From contig NZ_JAIWPT010000008.1 in NCBI RefSeq assembly GCF_021191695.1, positions 124,001 through 188,000 of the forward strand: a stretch of DNA of 64,000 nt. The letters run 5' to 3'. This document shows positions 47,287 to 58,815 of the stretch, piece after piece (the stretch's first letter is position 1; every line of letters begins with the position of its first letter). The notes under the pieces were generated by a model, which saw only the letters and a program-made list of their open reading frames with translations, had not been told where the DNA came from and did no database searches. The DNA comes from Proluteimonas luteida (GTDB lineage Bacteria > Pseudomonadota > Gammaproteobacteria > Xanthomonadales > Xanthomonadaceae). The translations under genes and the position numbers were made by a program.

Positions 47287-48276
47287 ATGCGCGCGATGGT
47301 ATTGCGACAGACCGGCCGGCCGCTGGTCGAGGAAACCCGGCCCGATCCCGAGCCGGGACCGGGCGAGGTGCGGTTGCGGGTCGAGGCCTGCGGGGTCTGC
47401 CGGACCGACCTGCACGTCGTCGACGGCGAACTGCCGCCGGCGCCGCTGCCGATCATTCCCGGCCATGAAGTCGTCGGCATCGTCGAGCGCCAGGGACCGG
47501 GCGTCACCGCGCCGGCGCTCGGTGCGCGGGTCGGCGTCCCCTGGCTCGGCGGCACCTGCGGACACTGCGCGTACTGCCGCAGCGGCCGCGAGAACCTGTG
47601 CGATTCGCCCGAGTTCACCGGCTACACCCGCGATGGCGGCTTCGCCAGCCACATCGTGGCGCGGGCCGCGTTCTGCGTCGATCTGGCGCATGCGCCGGAC
47701 GAGGCCGTGGCAACCGCGCCATTGCTGTGCGCGGGCCTGATCGGCTGGCGCTGCCTGTGCAGGGCCGGCGACGGCCGCCGCCTCGGCCTGTACGGCTTCG
47801 GTGCCGCCGCGCACATCCTCGCCCAGGTCGCGCGCTGGCAGGGGCGCGAGGTCTATGCGTTCACCCGCGACGGCGATGCGTCGGGCCAGGCGTTCGCGCG
47901 TTCGCTCGGCGCCTGCTGGGCCGGCGGTTCCGGCGATGCGCCGCCCGAGCCGCTGGATGCGTCGATCCTGTTCGCACCGGTCGGCGCACTGGTGCCGGCC
48001 GCACTGCGCGCGGTGCGCAAGGGCGGACGCGTGGTCTGTGGCGGCATCCACATGTCGGACATCCCGTCGTTCCCGTATGCATGGCTGTGGGAGGAGCGCG
48101 AACTGGTCTCCGTCGCCAACCTCACCCGCGACGATGCGCGCGGCTTCTTCGGCGAGGTCGTCGCCGCGGCAGGCGTGCGGACCACCACCACCGCCTATCC
48201 GCTGGCCGAGGCCAACACCGCGCTCGACGACCTGCGCCACGGCCGCCTGCACGGTGCTGCGGTGCTGGTGCCCTGA
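47287..48276 (+). CDS. Zinc-dependent alcohol dehydrogenase
   Basis: 329 aa MDR enzyme. Catalytic-zinc ligands in [15 protein letters not shown] and IPGHEVVG; structural-zinc cysteines in [17 protein letters not shown]. Nucleotide motif [15 protein letters not shown], a variant of GxGxxG. It resembles the AdhA/YjgB-like alcohol/aldehyde dehydrogenases with broad substrates. 71 bp after the DkgB-like gene. The 298 bp after it lead into the TonB receptor. Confidence 0.87.
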   Translation: MRAMVLRQTGRPLVEETRPDPEPGPGEVRLRVEACGVCRTDLHVVDGELPPAPLPIIPGHEVVGIVERQGPGVTAPALGARVGVPWLGGTCGHCAYCRSGRENLCDSPEFTGYTRDGGFASHIVARAAFCVDLAHAPDEAVATAPLLCAGLIGWRCLCRAGDGRRLGLYGFGAAAHILAQVARWQGREVYAFTRDGDASGQAFARSLGACWAGGSGDAPPEPLDASILFAPVGALVPAALRAVRKGGRVVCGGIHMSDIPSFPYAWLWEERELVSVANLTRDDARGFFGEVVAAAGVRTTTTAYPLAEANTALDDLRHGRLHGAAVLVP

Positions 48277-48393
48277 CAGGGCCAGCGCTGCGTTTTCCGT
48301 GTCGTGTTCCGGGCGTGCCGCGGGCCCCGGGACACCGCGCCGCGCCGGCCTGCAACGGGTGCTGATGCGCCGGTCGAGCGGCCGCGACACCCC

Positions 48394-48426
48394 TGTCCGA
48401 AAGTGCATACGCAGGCGTCCGGAAGT
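48394..48426 (+). promoter_or_regulatory. Direct repeat GTCCGrAAGTG upstream of the TonB receptor
   Basis: GTCCGAAAGTG (48394-48404) and GTCCGGAAGTG (48416-48426) are spaced exactly 22 bp, two helical turns, so a regulator could bind both on one face. They lie about 150 bp before the receptor start. No binding protein can be named. Confidence 0.4.
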
Positions 48427-48574
48427 GTGTTAGCGTTTCGTTCAAGGCCCCGGATCGGGGTCTGCATGCCGGCCGGTCCCCCCACAACAGGACGGCATGT
48501 CCGAGCGAACGCGCATGCGCGGGATGCATGCGCGCCAACCAGACAATCCAGACGTTCCAGGTCGGGGGGACCCT

Positions 48575-51166
48575 ATGCTGCAGAGCCAGCCACAGCGCCA
48601 CTTGCTTGCCGTTGCCGTCATGGCGGCGGTCGTTTCCATGTCCCACGTGTCGGTCGCGCATGCGCAGCAGGCGCCCGCCGACGACGACACGCCCACCACG
48701 CTCGCGACGATGACCGTCACCGCGCAGAAGCGCGAGGAGGCGCTGCAGGACGTACCGATCGTCATCAACGTGCTGACCGAACAGCTGCTGCAGGACACCG
48801 GCGTGCGCGACGTCAAGGACATGCAGGTCCTGGTGCCGGGCCTGACCGTGACCAGCACGCAGTCGGCGGCGCAGACCACCGCGCGCATCCGCGGCATCGG
48901 CACGGTCGGCGACAATCCGGGGCTGGAGTCGTCGGTGGGCATCGTCATCGACGGCGTCTACCGCGCGCGCAACAGCGTGGGCTTCGGCGACCTCGGCGAG
49001 CTGGAACGCATCGAAGTGCTGAAGGGGCCGCAGGGCACGGTGTTCGGCAAGAACACCTCGGCCGGCGTCATCAACGTCATCACCCGGCGTCCGAGCTACA
49101 CCCAGTCGGTCGAGGGCGAGATCACCGTCGGCAACTACGGCCACGTCGGCGTGGCCGGCGCCTACAACGACGCGCTCGGCGAGAACAGCGCGTTCCGCAT
49201 CTACGCCACCAAGCGCAAGCGCGACGGCGTCGACAACGTGTTCACCGCCGGCGGGCCGCGCCGGGAAACCGACGACGGCGACCAGAACTACCACGCGCTG
49301 CGCGGCCAGCTGCTGTTCGAGCCGACGCCCGACCTCGACATCAACATCATCGCCGACTATGCCAGCCGCGAGGAGAACTGCTGCGTCTCGGTGACCACGC
49401 ATCGCGGCCCGACCGCGGCGATCATCGATGCGCTGACGCCGGGCGGGCAGGGCGTGATCCCGGTGCCGGATCTCGACCGGCGCCTGGCCTACGCCAACCG
49501 CACCACCGAGCAGGACATCAAGGACAAGGGCGTCTCGGCCGAGGTCAACTGGACCACGCCGTGGGCCAACGACGCGGTGCTGACCTCGATCACCGCGTTC
49601 CGCGACTGGAAGGCGATCACCAGCATCGACTTCGACTACTCCGCCGCCGACATCATGTACCGGCCGCCGGAGGAGGACGCCTCGCTGGTCGCGTTCGAGA
49701 ACTTCAGCCAGGAGCTGCGCCTGACCGGTTCGACCGACCGCCTCGACTGGATGGTCGGCCTGTTCTATTCGGACGAGGACCTGGACCGCAACGATTCCTA
49801 CTACATGGGCAGCGTCTACGAGCCCTACCTGTCGACCCTGGTCGGCAGCCAGGTCCTCGCCGGCATGGCCCAGCAGCTGGCGCCGCTGGGGCTGACCGTC
49901 GACACCGCCAATCCGGCGACGTTCCTGTCGCAGGTCAGCGGGCTGCCCTACGGCAGCAACTACACCGGCGTCGGCGCGCTCGACCGCTACGCCCAGAACG
50001 CCAAGAGCGCGGCGATCTTCACCAACAACACCTTCCGCGTGACCGATGCGCTCGACGTCACCCTGGGCCTTCGCTACACCCGCGAGAAGAAGACCCTGCA
50101 GTCGGACTTCGCCAATCCCAACGGCAGCCCGGCCTGCGCGGCGACGCTGGCCAACCCGGCCGCGCGCGTCGGCGGCGCGCTGGCGCAGCGCATCAACGGC
50201 TTCGGCAGCCTGCCGCCGGCGCTGCAGCAGCAACTGCTGTCGCAGCTGGTGCCGGCGATCGCGCCGCAGGTCGCCGGCTTCATGTGCCTGCCCTGGGCCA
50301 ACGTCGCCCACAACGGCCGCAGCACCTACCAGGAGCGCACCGAGAAGGAGTGGTCGGGCACGCTGAAGGTCGCCTACGACTGGTCCGACGAGGTCATGAC
50401 CTACGTGTCGGCCGCGCGCGGCTACAAGGCCGGCGGTTTCAACCTCGACCGCGTGCAGTCGTCGAACGGCCTGTCCGGCGGCGTCGCCGGCATCGTCCCG
50501 GTCGACGACACCTCGTTCCCGGGCGAGTTCGTCGACAGCTACGAGCTGGGCCTGAAGACCACCTGGGCCGACGGCAACCTGCTGTTCAACGCGGCGCTGT
50601 TCCACCAGACCTACGAGGACTTCCAGCTCAACAGCTTCCTCGGCACCGCGTTCGTCGTGCGTTCGATCCCCAAGGTGACCTCGCAGGGCATCGATGCCGA
50701 AGTGCTGTGGCAGCCGGCGGTCCGCGGGCTGATGGTGCAGGGCGGCTTCACCTACGCCAAGACCGAGTACGGTGACGACCTGCTGCCGGATCCGGAACTG
50801 GTGGCGCTGCCGGGCAACCAGATGAGCTTCGCGCCGCGCTGGTCGGGCAACGCCTCGGTGACCTACGACTGGGACGTCGGCGCGAACCTGCAGGCCCGCT
50901 TCAACATCGGCGCCAAGTACATGTCCGAGTACAACACCGGCTCGGACCTCGATCCGGAGAAGCTGCAGGACGCCTACACGCTGGTCAATGCGCGCCTGGG
51001 TTTCGGGCGCCGGGACCAGCGCTGGATGCTGGAGTTCTGGGGCCAGAACCTGACCGACGAGACCTACAAGCAGGTGGGCATCGACGCGCCGATCCAGGCG
51101 GGTTCGTGGAACGCGTTCCTCGGTGCGCCGCGCACCTACGGCATGACGCTGCGCCTGCGCTACTGA
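48575..51166 (+). CDS. TonB-dependent outer-membrane receptor
   Basis: 863 aa. Signal peptide cut near AHAQ (residue 31), TonB box-like TLATMTVTAQKREEALQDVPI, plug domain (ARIRGIGTVGDNPGLESSVGIVIDGVY, ERIEVLKGPQGTVFGKNTSAGVINVITRRP), 22-strand barrel and C-terminal LRLRY beta-signal. It is of the oligosaccharide/aromatic Sphingomonad-like group rather than a clear siderophore receptor. ATG 48575 has GGGGGA 6 nt upstream; ATG 48497 would add a non-signal stretch. It probably imports the substrate handled by the genes upstream. Confidence 0.92.
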   Translation: MLQSQPQRHLLAVAVMAAVVSMSHVSVAHAQQAPADDDTPTTLATMTVTAQKREEALQDVPIVINVLTEQLLQDTGVRDVKDMQVLVPGLTVTSTQSAAQTTARIRGIGTVGDNPGLESSVGIVIDGVYRARNSVGFGDLGELERIEVLKGPQGTVFGKNTSAGVINVITRRPSYTQSVEGEITVGNYGHVGVAGAYNDALGENSAFRIYATKRKRDGVDNVFTAGGPRRETDDGDQNYHALRGQLLFEPTPDLDINIIADYASREENCCVSVTTHRGPTAAIIDALTPGGQGVIPVPDLDRRLAYANRTTEQDIKDKGVSAEVNWTTPWANDAVLTSITAFRDWKAITSIDFDYSAADIMYRPPEEDASLVAFENFSQELRLTGSTDRLDWMVGLFYSDEDLDRNDSYYMGSVYEPYLSTLVGSQVLAGMAQQLAPLGLTVDTANPATFLSQVSGLPYGSNYTGVGALDRYAQNAKSAAIFTNNTFRVTDALDVTLGLRYTREKKTLQSDFANPNGSPACAATLANPAARVGGALAQRINGFGSLPPALQQQLLSQLVPAIAPQVAGFMCLPWANVAHNGRSTYQERTEKEWSGTLKVAYDWSDEVMTYVSAARGYKAGGFNLDRVQSSNGLSGGVAGIVPVDDTSFPGEFVDSYELGLKTTWADGNLLFNAALFHQTYEDFQLNSFLGTAFVVRSIPKVTSQGIDAEVLWQPAVRGLMVQGGFTYAKTEYGDDLLPDPELVALPGNQMSFAPRWSGNASVTYDWDVGANLQARFNIGAKYMSEYNTGSDLDPEKLQDAYTLVNARLGFGRRDQRWMLEFWGQNLTDETYKQVGIDAPIQAGSWNAFLGAPRTYGMTLRLRY

Positions 51167-51323
51167 GCGCACAGCCGGGGGCGGGCCGGATCCGGCCCGC
51201 CCTGGGTCCCGTCGTCGCCCGCGCATGCGGGGACGGCAGGAGATGCGCCGGCCGACATCCGCGTGCGACCACGCCACGCGCGTTTTGCGGTACAACGGCA
51301 GACCCCTGCCGCCCGCCGATGCG

Positions 51324-51836
51324 ATGAGCCACACCGAACCTCCTTCCGATGCCGCGCTGTGGGCGCTGGCCGAGCGTACCGGGCAGCTGCTGCGCGATAC
51401 GCACCATCGCCTGGTCACCGCCGAGAGCTGCACCGGCGGCTGGATCGCCAAGACGGTCACCGACATCGCCGGCTGCTCGGACTGGTTCGACTGCGGCATG
51501 GCCGCCTACAGCTACGAGGCCAAGCAGGCGCTGCTGGGCGTCAACCCGCAGACCCTTGAAATCCACGGCGCGGTCAGCCGCGAAACCGCGATCGAGATGG
51601 TCTCGGGCGCGTTGGTGAACTCGGGCGCGACGGTCGCGGTCGCGGTGACCGGCATCGCCGGCCCGGGCGGCGGCAGCGAGGACAAGCCGGTGGGCACGGT
51701 GTGGATCGGCTGGAAGCGGCGCGGCGGCTATGCGCGCGCGCAGCTGTTCCATTTCGACGGCGACCGCGATGCGGTACGCCGTCGCACCGTCGCCGCCGCG
51801 CTCGACGGCCTGGTGTCGCTGCTGGAGGCGGGCTGA
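51324..51836 (+). CDS. pncC: CinA C-terminal-domain protein (NMN deamidase PncC-like)
   Basis: 170 aa. Single CinA amidohydrolase domain: LVTAESCTGGWIAKTVTDIAG with the Ser/Lys-type active site and AVAVTGIAGPGGGSEDKPVGTVWIG. PncC deamidates nicotinamide mononucleotide in NAD salvage. In many relatives cinA sits before recA, but recA is not here. Start ATG 51324; the stop shares one base with the next start (TGATG). Confidence 0.88.
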   Translation: MSHTEPPSDAALWALAERTGQLLRDTHHRLVTAESCTGGWIAKTVTDIAGCSDWFDCGMAAYSYEAKQALLGVNPQTLEIHGAVSRETAIEMVSGALVNSGATVAVAVTGIAGPGGGSEDKPVGTVWIGWKRRGGYARAQLFHFDGDRDAVRRRTVAAALDGLVSLLEAG

Positions 51837-53518
51837 TGTGGGAGACGCTGGCCACGGTGCGCGATCTCGGCCGCATCCAGGAGATCGCCGCGGTGCTGAT
51901 CCGCTACGGCTTCGGCGACGTGGTCCAGCGCATCGGCATGACCGGCGCGCTGGAGCGCGCCGGCAAGTTCCTGCACATCGAGCACACCGAGGAGATCCTG
52001 CGGATGTCCGCGCCGGTGCGCGTGCGCCATGCGTTGCAGGACCTCGGGCCGACCTTCGTCAAGCTGGGGCAGGTGCTGGCGACCCGCGTCGACCTGCTGC
52101 CGCCCGACTGGATCGCCGAGCTCAGCCGCCTGCAGAGCCAGGTGCCGGCGCTGCCGTATGCGCAGATCCTGCCGCAGCTGACCGAGGATCTCGGTGGGCC
52201 GCCGGACGAGGTGTTCGCGCGGGTCGACGAGATTCCGCTGGCTGCCGCCTCGCTGGCGCAGGCGCATCGCGCCTGGCTGCACGACGACACCGCGGTGGTG
52301 CTGAAGGTACGGCGGCCGGGCATCGGCGAGGTCATCGAGGCCGACCTGCGGCTGCTGGCGCGGCTGGCGGAGATCGCCCAGTCGCAGGCGCCGGACCTGC
52401 GCCGCTACCGGCCGGTGGAGGTGGTGCGCCAGTTCGACGCCTCGCTGCGCCGCGAGCTGGACTTCGCCGCCGAATGCCGCAACGCCGAGCGCATCGCCGC
52501 CAACTTCGTCGACGACCCGCGCGTCGTCGTTCCGCGCGTGTACTGGCAATGGACCTGCCAGCGCCTGAACGTGCAGGAGATGATCCACGGCATCGCCGGC
52601 GGCGACATGGCCGCGGTGGATGCGGCCGGGCTGGACCGCCACGCACTGGCGCTGCTGGGTACCGACATCGTCATGAAGATGGTGTTCGAGGACGGCCTGT
52701 TCCATGCCGATCCGCACCCGGGCAACCTGTTCTACCTGGCCGATGGGCGCATCGCCATCATCGATTTCGGCATGGTCGGGCGGCTCGCGCCGGAGCTGCG
52801 CTTCCAGGTCGCGCAACTGCTGTACGGCCTGGTCAGCCAGGATCCGCAGACCGTCTGCGACGTGCTGCTGGCGTGGACCGACAGCGACGACACCGACGAG
52901 GGCCGGCTGCAGTCGGACATCGACCTGTTCGTCGACCAGTACCGCGGGGTGCCGCTGAAGGACCTGCGCATGGGCGCGATGCTGACCGACGTGACCGTGC
53001 TGCTGCGCCGCCACGACCTGATGCTGCCGCCGGACCTGGCGCTGCTGATCAAGGCGTTCCTGACGCTGGAGGGGCTGGGGCGCCAGCTCGACCCGGACTT
53101 CGACATGACCAGCGCCGCGCGGCCCTGGCTGCGCCGCGAGATGGCCGAGCGCTACTCGCCGCTGGCGCTGGCCCGGCGCGGCCGGCGCACGCTGTCGAAC
53201 GCGGTCGACCTGCTCGGCGAACTGCCGCGCGACCTGCGCCGGCTGCTGCAGTCGGCGCGCCGCGGCCGCCTGCGCGGGCAGATCGAGGTGCCGTCGCTGA
53301 AGGCCTTCGGCGACCAGGTCAACAGCGCCGCCAACCGCCTGACCGTCGGCGTGGTCACCGCGGCGCTGATCATCGGTTCGTCGATCGTCATGAACAGCGT
53401 CAGCGGCGGCGGCAGCAATCGCTGGCTGATGACGCTGGGCGTGCTCGGCTTCGTCGGCGCCGCGCTCAGCGGCGTGTGGATCCTGCTGTCGATCTGGCGC
53501 AGCGGCCGGCGCAAGTAG
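51836..53518 (+). CDS. ABC1/AarF/UbiB-family atypical kinase
   Basis: 560 aa. N-terminal KxGQ motif LGPTFVKLGQVLATRVDLLP (signature of the family), ALAQAHRAWLHDDTAVVLKVRRPG, HADPHPGNLFYL and metal-binding IIDFGMVGRLAP. Two C-terminal membrane helices (about 500-550). UbiB proteins act as ATPases aiding ubiquinone synthesis or lipid traffic. It is not in the ubiE-J-B order, so it may be a paralogue. Its TAG stop is the GTAG of a REP-like hairpin. Confidence 0.9.
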   Translation: MWETLATVRDLGRIQEIAAVLIRYGFGDVVQRIGMTGALERAGKFLHIEHTEEILRMSAPVRVRHALQDLGPTFVKLGQVLATRVDLLPPDWIAELSRLQSQVPALPYAQILPQLTEDLGGPPDEVFARVDEIPLAAASLAQAHRAWLHDDTAVVLKVRRPGIGEVIEADLRLLARLAEIAQSQAPDLRRYRPVEVVRQFDASLRRELDFAAECRNAERIAANFVDDPRVVVPRVYWQWTCQRLNVQEMIHGIAGGDMAAVDAAGLDRHALALLGTDIVMKMVFEDGLFHADPHPGNLFYLADGRIAIIDFGMVGRLAPELRFQVAQLLYGLVSQDPQTVCDVLLAWTDSDDTDEGRLQSDIDLFVDQYRGVPLKDLRMGAMLTDVTVLLRRHDLMLPPDLALLIKAFLTLEGLGRQLDPDFDMTSAARPWLRREMAERYSPLALARRGRRTLSNAVDLLGELPRDLRRLLQSARRGRLRGQIEVPSLKAFGDQVNSAANRLTVGVVTAALIIGSSIVMNSVSGGGSNRWLMTLGVLGFVGAALSGVWILLSIWRSGRRK

Positions 53519-53540
53519 GGCCGGGCAAGCCCGGCTCTGC
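53515..53540 (+). repeat. GTAG-headed REP-like hairpin (SMAG type) at the UbiB-like stop
   Basis: GTAG (53515-53518) followed by GGCCGGGC / GCCCGGCTC arms with an AA centre, ending CTGC. GTAG plus a short GC stem is the form of Stenotrophomonas SMAG repeats (from memory). The stop codon TAG is inside GTAG. Confidence 0.55.
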
Positions 53541-53575
53541 GGATCTGCCGGGACATGCATCCCGCGGGCGCGGTC

Positions 53576-54805
53576 TCAGCGCGCCACGTCGACCCAGACC
53601 AGGCGATGGTCGGTGCCGTCGACGATGTCGGCATGCGGGGCGTCGCTGCGCGGCCAGAACACGCCGCTGGCGACCGCGCGCTGGCCGACCGAGGGCAGCA
53701 CGTAGTCGAGCCGCAGGTTGCCCACGCGCGGGCCGAAACTGCCGGTGTCGTGCGCGTGTGCGCCGCGATGCTCGAGGTTCGCCGCGCCGGCGGCCTCGGC
53801 CGCCTCCACCGCACCGTCGCTGCGCGGCGTGGGCATGCGCAGCACGCGCGGATGCTCGATCAGGCCGACGATCGCCTCGTGGTCGCCGGCGCCGTCGACC
53901 GGGTCGTTGTTGAGGTCGCCGAGGATCACGAAGCGCGCATCCGCGTCGAGGCCGCCGCAGCGCCCGGCGTCGTCGCACAGCCAGTCGTGCGGACCGGGCG
54001 ACAGATATTCGGTCCACAGCCGGATCTCGTCGTGGTTGCGCGCGACGTTGCGCTTCTCCGGGCCGTCGAACGCCGGTGGCGTCGGGTGCGAGGCCAGCAC
54101 GTGCAGCACGCCCTGCGGCGTCCGCACCGGCACGTCCCAGTGCGATTTCGACGACAGCCGCAGCTGCGACCACACCGCGTCGGCGTGGAACGGGCGGCCG
54201 CTGTCGGGGTCGACCGGGCGCTTCGCTCCCGGCATCGCGCTCCAGCGCAGGTGCTGGAAGGTGCGCGCGGCGTCGGCGTCGATCGGATGGCGCGACAGCA
54301 GCAGCATGCCGTACTGGCCGGGATGCAGGCCGTAGCCCCAGGCGTCGTTGCCGCGGTCGCGGCCATCGCCGCCGACGCTGCCGTTGCCGTCGAGGTCCAG
54401 GCCGCTCTGCACGCCGGTGTTGACCGGCGCGATGTAGCGGTAGGGGTAGTGCAGCGGCGCGCCGCCGCCGGGCTGGGTGCGGGCGAGATAGCGCGACTGG
54501 AACAGCGCGGCGGCGCTGCCGTCGGCCACGTAGTCGAACTCGTTGAGCAGCACGATGTCCGGACGCACCTGCTGCAGCACCGCGGCGATCCTGCGCGCGC
54601 CGGCATCGTCGCCCTGCAGCCGCTGCATCAGGCCGCCGGCCTCGTCGCTGTACAGCGAGGTGTTGTACGAGGCGATGCGCAATGCACCGGCAGGCTTTGC
54701 CGGAAGCGCCGCGGCGGGCCGCTCGCCGTGCACGTTGACGCGGACGCAGGCGGCGACGGCCAGCACCAGCGCCAACAGGGCCAGCAGCAGGGGCGTGCGC
54801 ATCAT
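53576..54805 (-). CDS. Endonuclease/exonuclease/phosphatase-fold lipoprotein
   Basis: 409 aa. Lipobox VAAC near Cys20. The fold starts [22 protein letters not shown] and includes [13 protein letters not shown] (metal Glu), [16 protein letters not shown] (His), [13 protein letters not shown] (Asp/Asn) and [13 protein letters not shown] (final Asp-His). Length with insertions suggests an extracellular or periplasmic phosphodiesterase or nuclease. ATG 54805 overlaps the bpt stop (ATGA). Confidence 0.85.
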   Translation of the reverse strand: MMRTPLLLALLALVLAVAACVRVNVHGERPAAALPAKPAGALRIASYNTSLYSDEAGGLMQRLQGDDAGARRIAAVLQQVRPDIVLLNEFDYVADGSAAALFQSRYLARTQPGGGAPLHYPYRYIAPVNTGVQSGLDLDGNGSVGGDGRDRGNDAWGYGLHPGQYGMLLLSRHPIDADAARTFQHLRWSAMPGAKRPVDPDSGRPFHADAVWSQLRLSSKSHWDVPVRTPQGVLHVLASHPTPPAFDGPEKRNVARNHDEIRLWTEYLSPGPHDWLCDDAGRCGGLDADARFVILGDLNNDPVDGAGDHEAIVGLIEHPRVLRMPTPRSDGAVEAAEAAGAANLEHRGAHAHDTGSFGPRVGNLRLDYVLPSVGQRAVASGVFWPRSDAPHADIVDGTDHRLVWVDVAR

Positions 54806-55551
54806 CGCGTCAGTGCCGGCATGGGCCGCCAATGGCGGCCGTCGAACCCTTCCAGCGGGCGGAAATTGCGTTTGTAGTCCATCTTCCGGTGTCCATCGAT
54901 CCAGTAGCCAAGATACAGGTGCTGCCGCTGTTCCCGCTGCGCCCAGGCGATCTGGCGCAGGATCGCCAGTGTGCCGATGCCGCGTGACGCTTCGTCGGGG
55001 TCGAAGAAGGTATAGACCGCCGACAGCGCGTCGTCGGACAGGTCGGTCACCGCGACCGCGACCAGCCGGCCGTGCAGGCGCAGTTCGAGCAGGCGGCCGT
55101 CGTTCCAGCTGCCGATCAGGAACTGGTCGAACTCGGCCGCGCCGTGTCCATCCATGCCGCCGCCGGGATGGCGCGCGCGCAGGTAGCGCCGGTACAGCGC
55201 CAGGCGCTCGTCGTTGCGTTCGGCCGGCACCACCCGCGATTCGATCTCGGCGTTGCGCGCCAGCGTGCGGCGCTGGCTGCGGTTGGGCTGGAACTGCGCC
55301 ACCGGGATGCGCACCGCGACGCAGGCGCGGCAGCCCTCGCAGTGCGGGCGGTAGACGATGTCGCCGGAGCGGCGGAAGCCCCAGCGCAATGCCTGCGGAT
55401 AGAACCGCGGCAGCCGCGGGTCGCGCGGATCCAGCACCAGGTCGCGCGCGTTGCGGCCCTGCAGGTAGCCGCAGGCGTGGGCGCCGGTGTGGAACAGGCG
55501 CATGTCGACGATGTCGGTCGTCTCCGGCTCGGCGCGGGCGGTGGTCTGCAT
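54802..55551 (-). CDS. bpt: Aspartate/glutamate leucyltransferase Bpt
   Basis: 249 aa, standard length. It adds leucine from Leu-tRNA to N-terminal Asp/Glu, marking proteins for ClpAP. Zinc-type cysteines: HACGYLQGR and [22 protein letters not shown] part [22 protein letters not shown] and [23 protein letters not shown]. Coupled to the lipoprotein gene downstream. Confidence 0.95.
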   Translation of the reverse strand: MQTTARAEPETTDIVDMRLFHTGAHACGYLQGRNARDLVLDPRDPRLPRFYPQALRWGFRRSGDIVYRPHCEGCRACVAVRIPVAQFQPNRSQRRTLARNAEIESRVVPAERNDERLALYRRYLRARHPGGGMDGHGAAEFDQFLIGSWNDGRLLELRLHGRLVAVAVTDLSDDALSAVYTFFDPDEASRGIGTLAILRQIAWAQREQRQHLYLGYWIDGHRKMDYKRNFRPLEGFDGRHWRPMPALTR

Positions 55552-55702
55552 GGGGCCAGCATAGCGCCGGCCGTCGCAGGCGTTGCGATTGCCGCGACTC
55601 GCCGTCCCGCGGCTGAACGGCGCGGGACGCCGGTCAACGCCTGCGCGGGACGGGGCGTTGATCGGTGCACTGGGCGGCGCAGTGCCGCGACAAGGAAACG
55701 AC

Positions 55703-56413
55703 ATGACCAAGACCACCACACTCACCGCCGCCGTGCTCGCGGCCCTGACGTTCTCGATCGCGGCCGTCGCCTCCGCCGCCGATCCCGCCCCGCAGGCGGC
55801 CACCGCCACGACGCAGTCCGCCGACAAGGCGGGCCACGACGGCCCGCGCCGCGGACCGCACCGTGCACATGGCATGCGTGGCCCGGCCGGCGGATTCGAC
55901 GGCATCGCGCGGCTGGACACCGACAACGACGGCCGCATCAGCCGTGCCGAGGCCGAAGCCGGCGAACAGGCCGTGCAGGCACGCCGCGACGCACGCCAGG
56001 CGGCGCGTCCCGCACGTGCCGAAGGCGCCCGCGCCGACGCGGCCCGCAGCACGGAAGGGCGCCCGGCCGGCAAGCGCGGTGCGCCGCGCGGCCAGGGCCC
56101 GGCCGGTGCACCGGCGCGCGGTTTCGGCCTGGTTGCCGATTTCGACGCGATCGACGGCAACAAGGACGGCTACATCACCCGCGCCGAGCTGCGCAGCTGG
56201 CACCAGGCCAAGCGGGCCGAACGCCAGACCGAGGCCGACGCTCGCTTCGCCACCTGGTTCCAGCAGGCCGATCTCAACGGCGACGGCAAGCTGAGCCGGG
56301 TCGAGGTCAGCGAGAAGATGCCGCGCCTGGCCGAGCGCTTCGCCTGGCTCGACGAGAACGGCGACGGCTTCCTCAGCCGCGAGGAGCTCAAGCCCGACCA
56401 CGCGCGCCGCTGA
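55703..56413 (+). CDS. Exported protein with four EF-hand motifs
   Basis: 236 aa with Sec signal (cut near ASAA, residue 25). Four calcium loops: [36 protein letters not shown] and [12 protein letters not shown], the first separated from the others by an Arg/Ala/Gly-rich linker. Likely a periplasmic calcium-binding protein. AAGGA precedes ATG 55703 and a strong terminator follows. Confidence 0.85.
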   Translation: MTKTTTLTAAVLAALTFSIAAVASAADPAPQAATATTQSADKAGHDGPRRGPHRAHGMRGPAGGFDGIARLDTDNDGRISRAEAEAGEQAVQARRDARQAARPARAEGARADAARSTEGRPAGKRGAPRGQGPAGAPARGFGLVADFDAIDGNKDGYITRAELRSWHQAKRAERQTEADARFATWFQQADLNGDGKLSRVEVSEKMPRLAERFAWLDENGDGFLSREELKPDHARR

Positions 56414-56466
56414 TTCCACGCAGTCTTCCGCGCGATCGGCGATTCGCGGTACAGGCAACAACGCGA

Positions 56467-56500
56467 CGCCCCGCAGGTGCAGACCTGCGGGGCGTTTTTT
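56467..56500 (+). terminator. Strong rho-independent terminator of the EF-hand gene
   Basis: 12-bp perfect stem CGCCCCGCAGGT / ACCTGCGGGGCG with GCAG loop, followed by TTTTTT. 54 bp after the stop codon. Confidence 0.93.
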
Positions 56501-56594
56501 CTGATTCCTCGCCGATCGCCGGGGAGCCTCGATCGCAGGTCGGGGCAACGCCCCCCGATGCCTTCGACGCGGAGACTGCGGCGCGGTGTCCCGC

Positions 56595-57884
<1,290 letters not shown>

Positions 57885-57957
57885 CGCTGGGGAAACCTCG
57901 TGGAAATCGGACAGTGTAGCCGAGCGCCGGTGCGCGTCCGGGCCGGCCGGGTCGCGG

Positions 57958-58815
57958 TCAGTCCGCGGGTCCGGGATGCGACAGCAGCCAGTCGGCGATC
58001 GCTCCGGGGTGACGCATCCAGGTGAAATGGTCCGCGGCCGCGCCGAGCACCGCGGGCGTGATCCGGACGACGTCGACGCGGGTCGACGCGAGCTTGCCCA
58101 GCAGGAAGCGCAGCGAGGATTCGGGGCCGAGCCAGTCGCCGTCGAGCCAGGCCGCGCGGACCGGCACCTCGACCCGGGACATGCCCAGTTCCAGATCGGC
58201 GTCGACACCGGCGGCGCGATAGCGGCCGGAAAGTCCGCTGCGCGACCAGTCGCGGATCACGCCGCGCGCCTCGTTGCCGGCGAAGCGCAGGCGCCGCCCC
58301 GGCAGCACGCCCCGGGCCTGTGCCAGCCAGTCGAGGAAGCGGTACAGCGGTGGCAGCAGCCAGCGCTGCGGCGGCGGAAACGCGCGCCAGTACGGCGCCC
58401 CGCTGGCGACCAGCCACAGCGCGTCCGCCGCGTCCGGGTCCAGCGCCAGGCGGCAGCAGGCGAGCTGCCCGCCGAGGCTGTGCCCGCCGATGATGCGCGA
58501 CAGGTCGCGACACTGCACCCGCATCGCCGCCTGGCTTGCGGCGATGTCCTCGCACAGCAGCTGCCGGTAGCCCCAGTCGCGATCGCGTCCGGCGCGCAGC
58601 GAACTGGAGCCGATGCCGCGCCACTCGTGCAGGAACACCGCGACGCCGCGTGCGGCAAGCGCGTCGGCGAACGGCAGGTAGTGCTTCGCCGGCACGCCCA
58701 TCGCCGGCAGCCACAGCAATGCGCGCCGCGGCGATGCCGGGATCCGTGCGATCAGCTCGAAACGGTGGCCGTCGCCGGTCTGCAGCGCCTCGACGCGCGC
58801 GGCGACATCGTTCAT
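57958..58815 (-). CDS. Alpha/beta-hydrolase (serine aminopeptidase S33-like)
   Basis: 285 aa, cytoplasmic. HEWRGIGSSSLRAGRDRDWGYRQLL region and nucleophile elbow IIGGHSLGGQLA (Ser near 111); a late LDGDWLGPESS Asp and ADHFTWMRHPGA His complete the triad. ATG 58815 overlaps the thiD stop (ATGA). Substrate unknown. Confidence 0.83.
   Translation of the reverse strand: MNDVAARVEALQTGDGHRFELIARIPASPRRALLWLPAMGVPAKHYLPFADALAARGVAVFLHEWRGIGSSSLRAGRDRDWGYRQLLCEDIAASQAAMRVQCRDLSRIIGGHSLGGQLACCRLALDPDAADALWLVASGAPYWRAFPPPQRWLLPPLYRFLDWLAQARGVLPGRRLRFAGNEARGVIRDWSRSGLSGRYRAAGVDADLELGMSRVEVPVRAAWLDGDWLGPESSLRFLLGKLASTRVDVVRITPAVLGAAADHFTWMRHPGAIADWLLSHPGPAD

Noticed and set aside
48122..51499. A 1125-codon open frame antisense to the TonB receptor
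   Set aside because: The plus-strand frame is a full TonB receptor; the antisense product has no recognisable domain.
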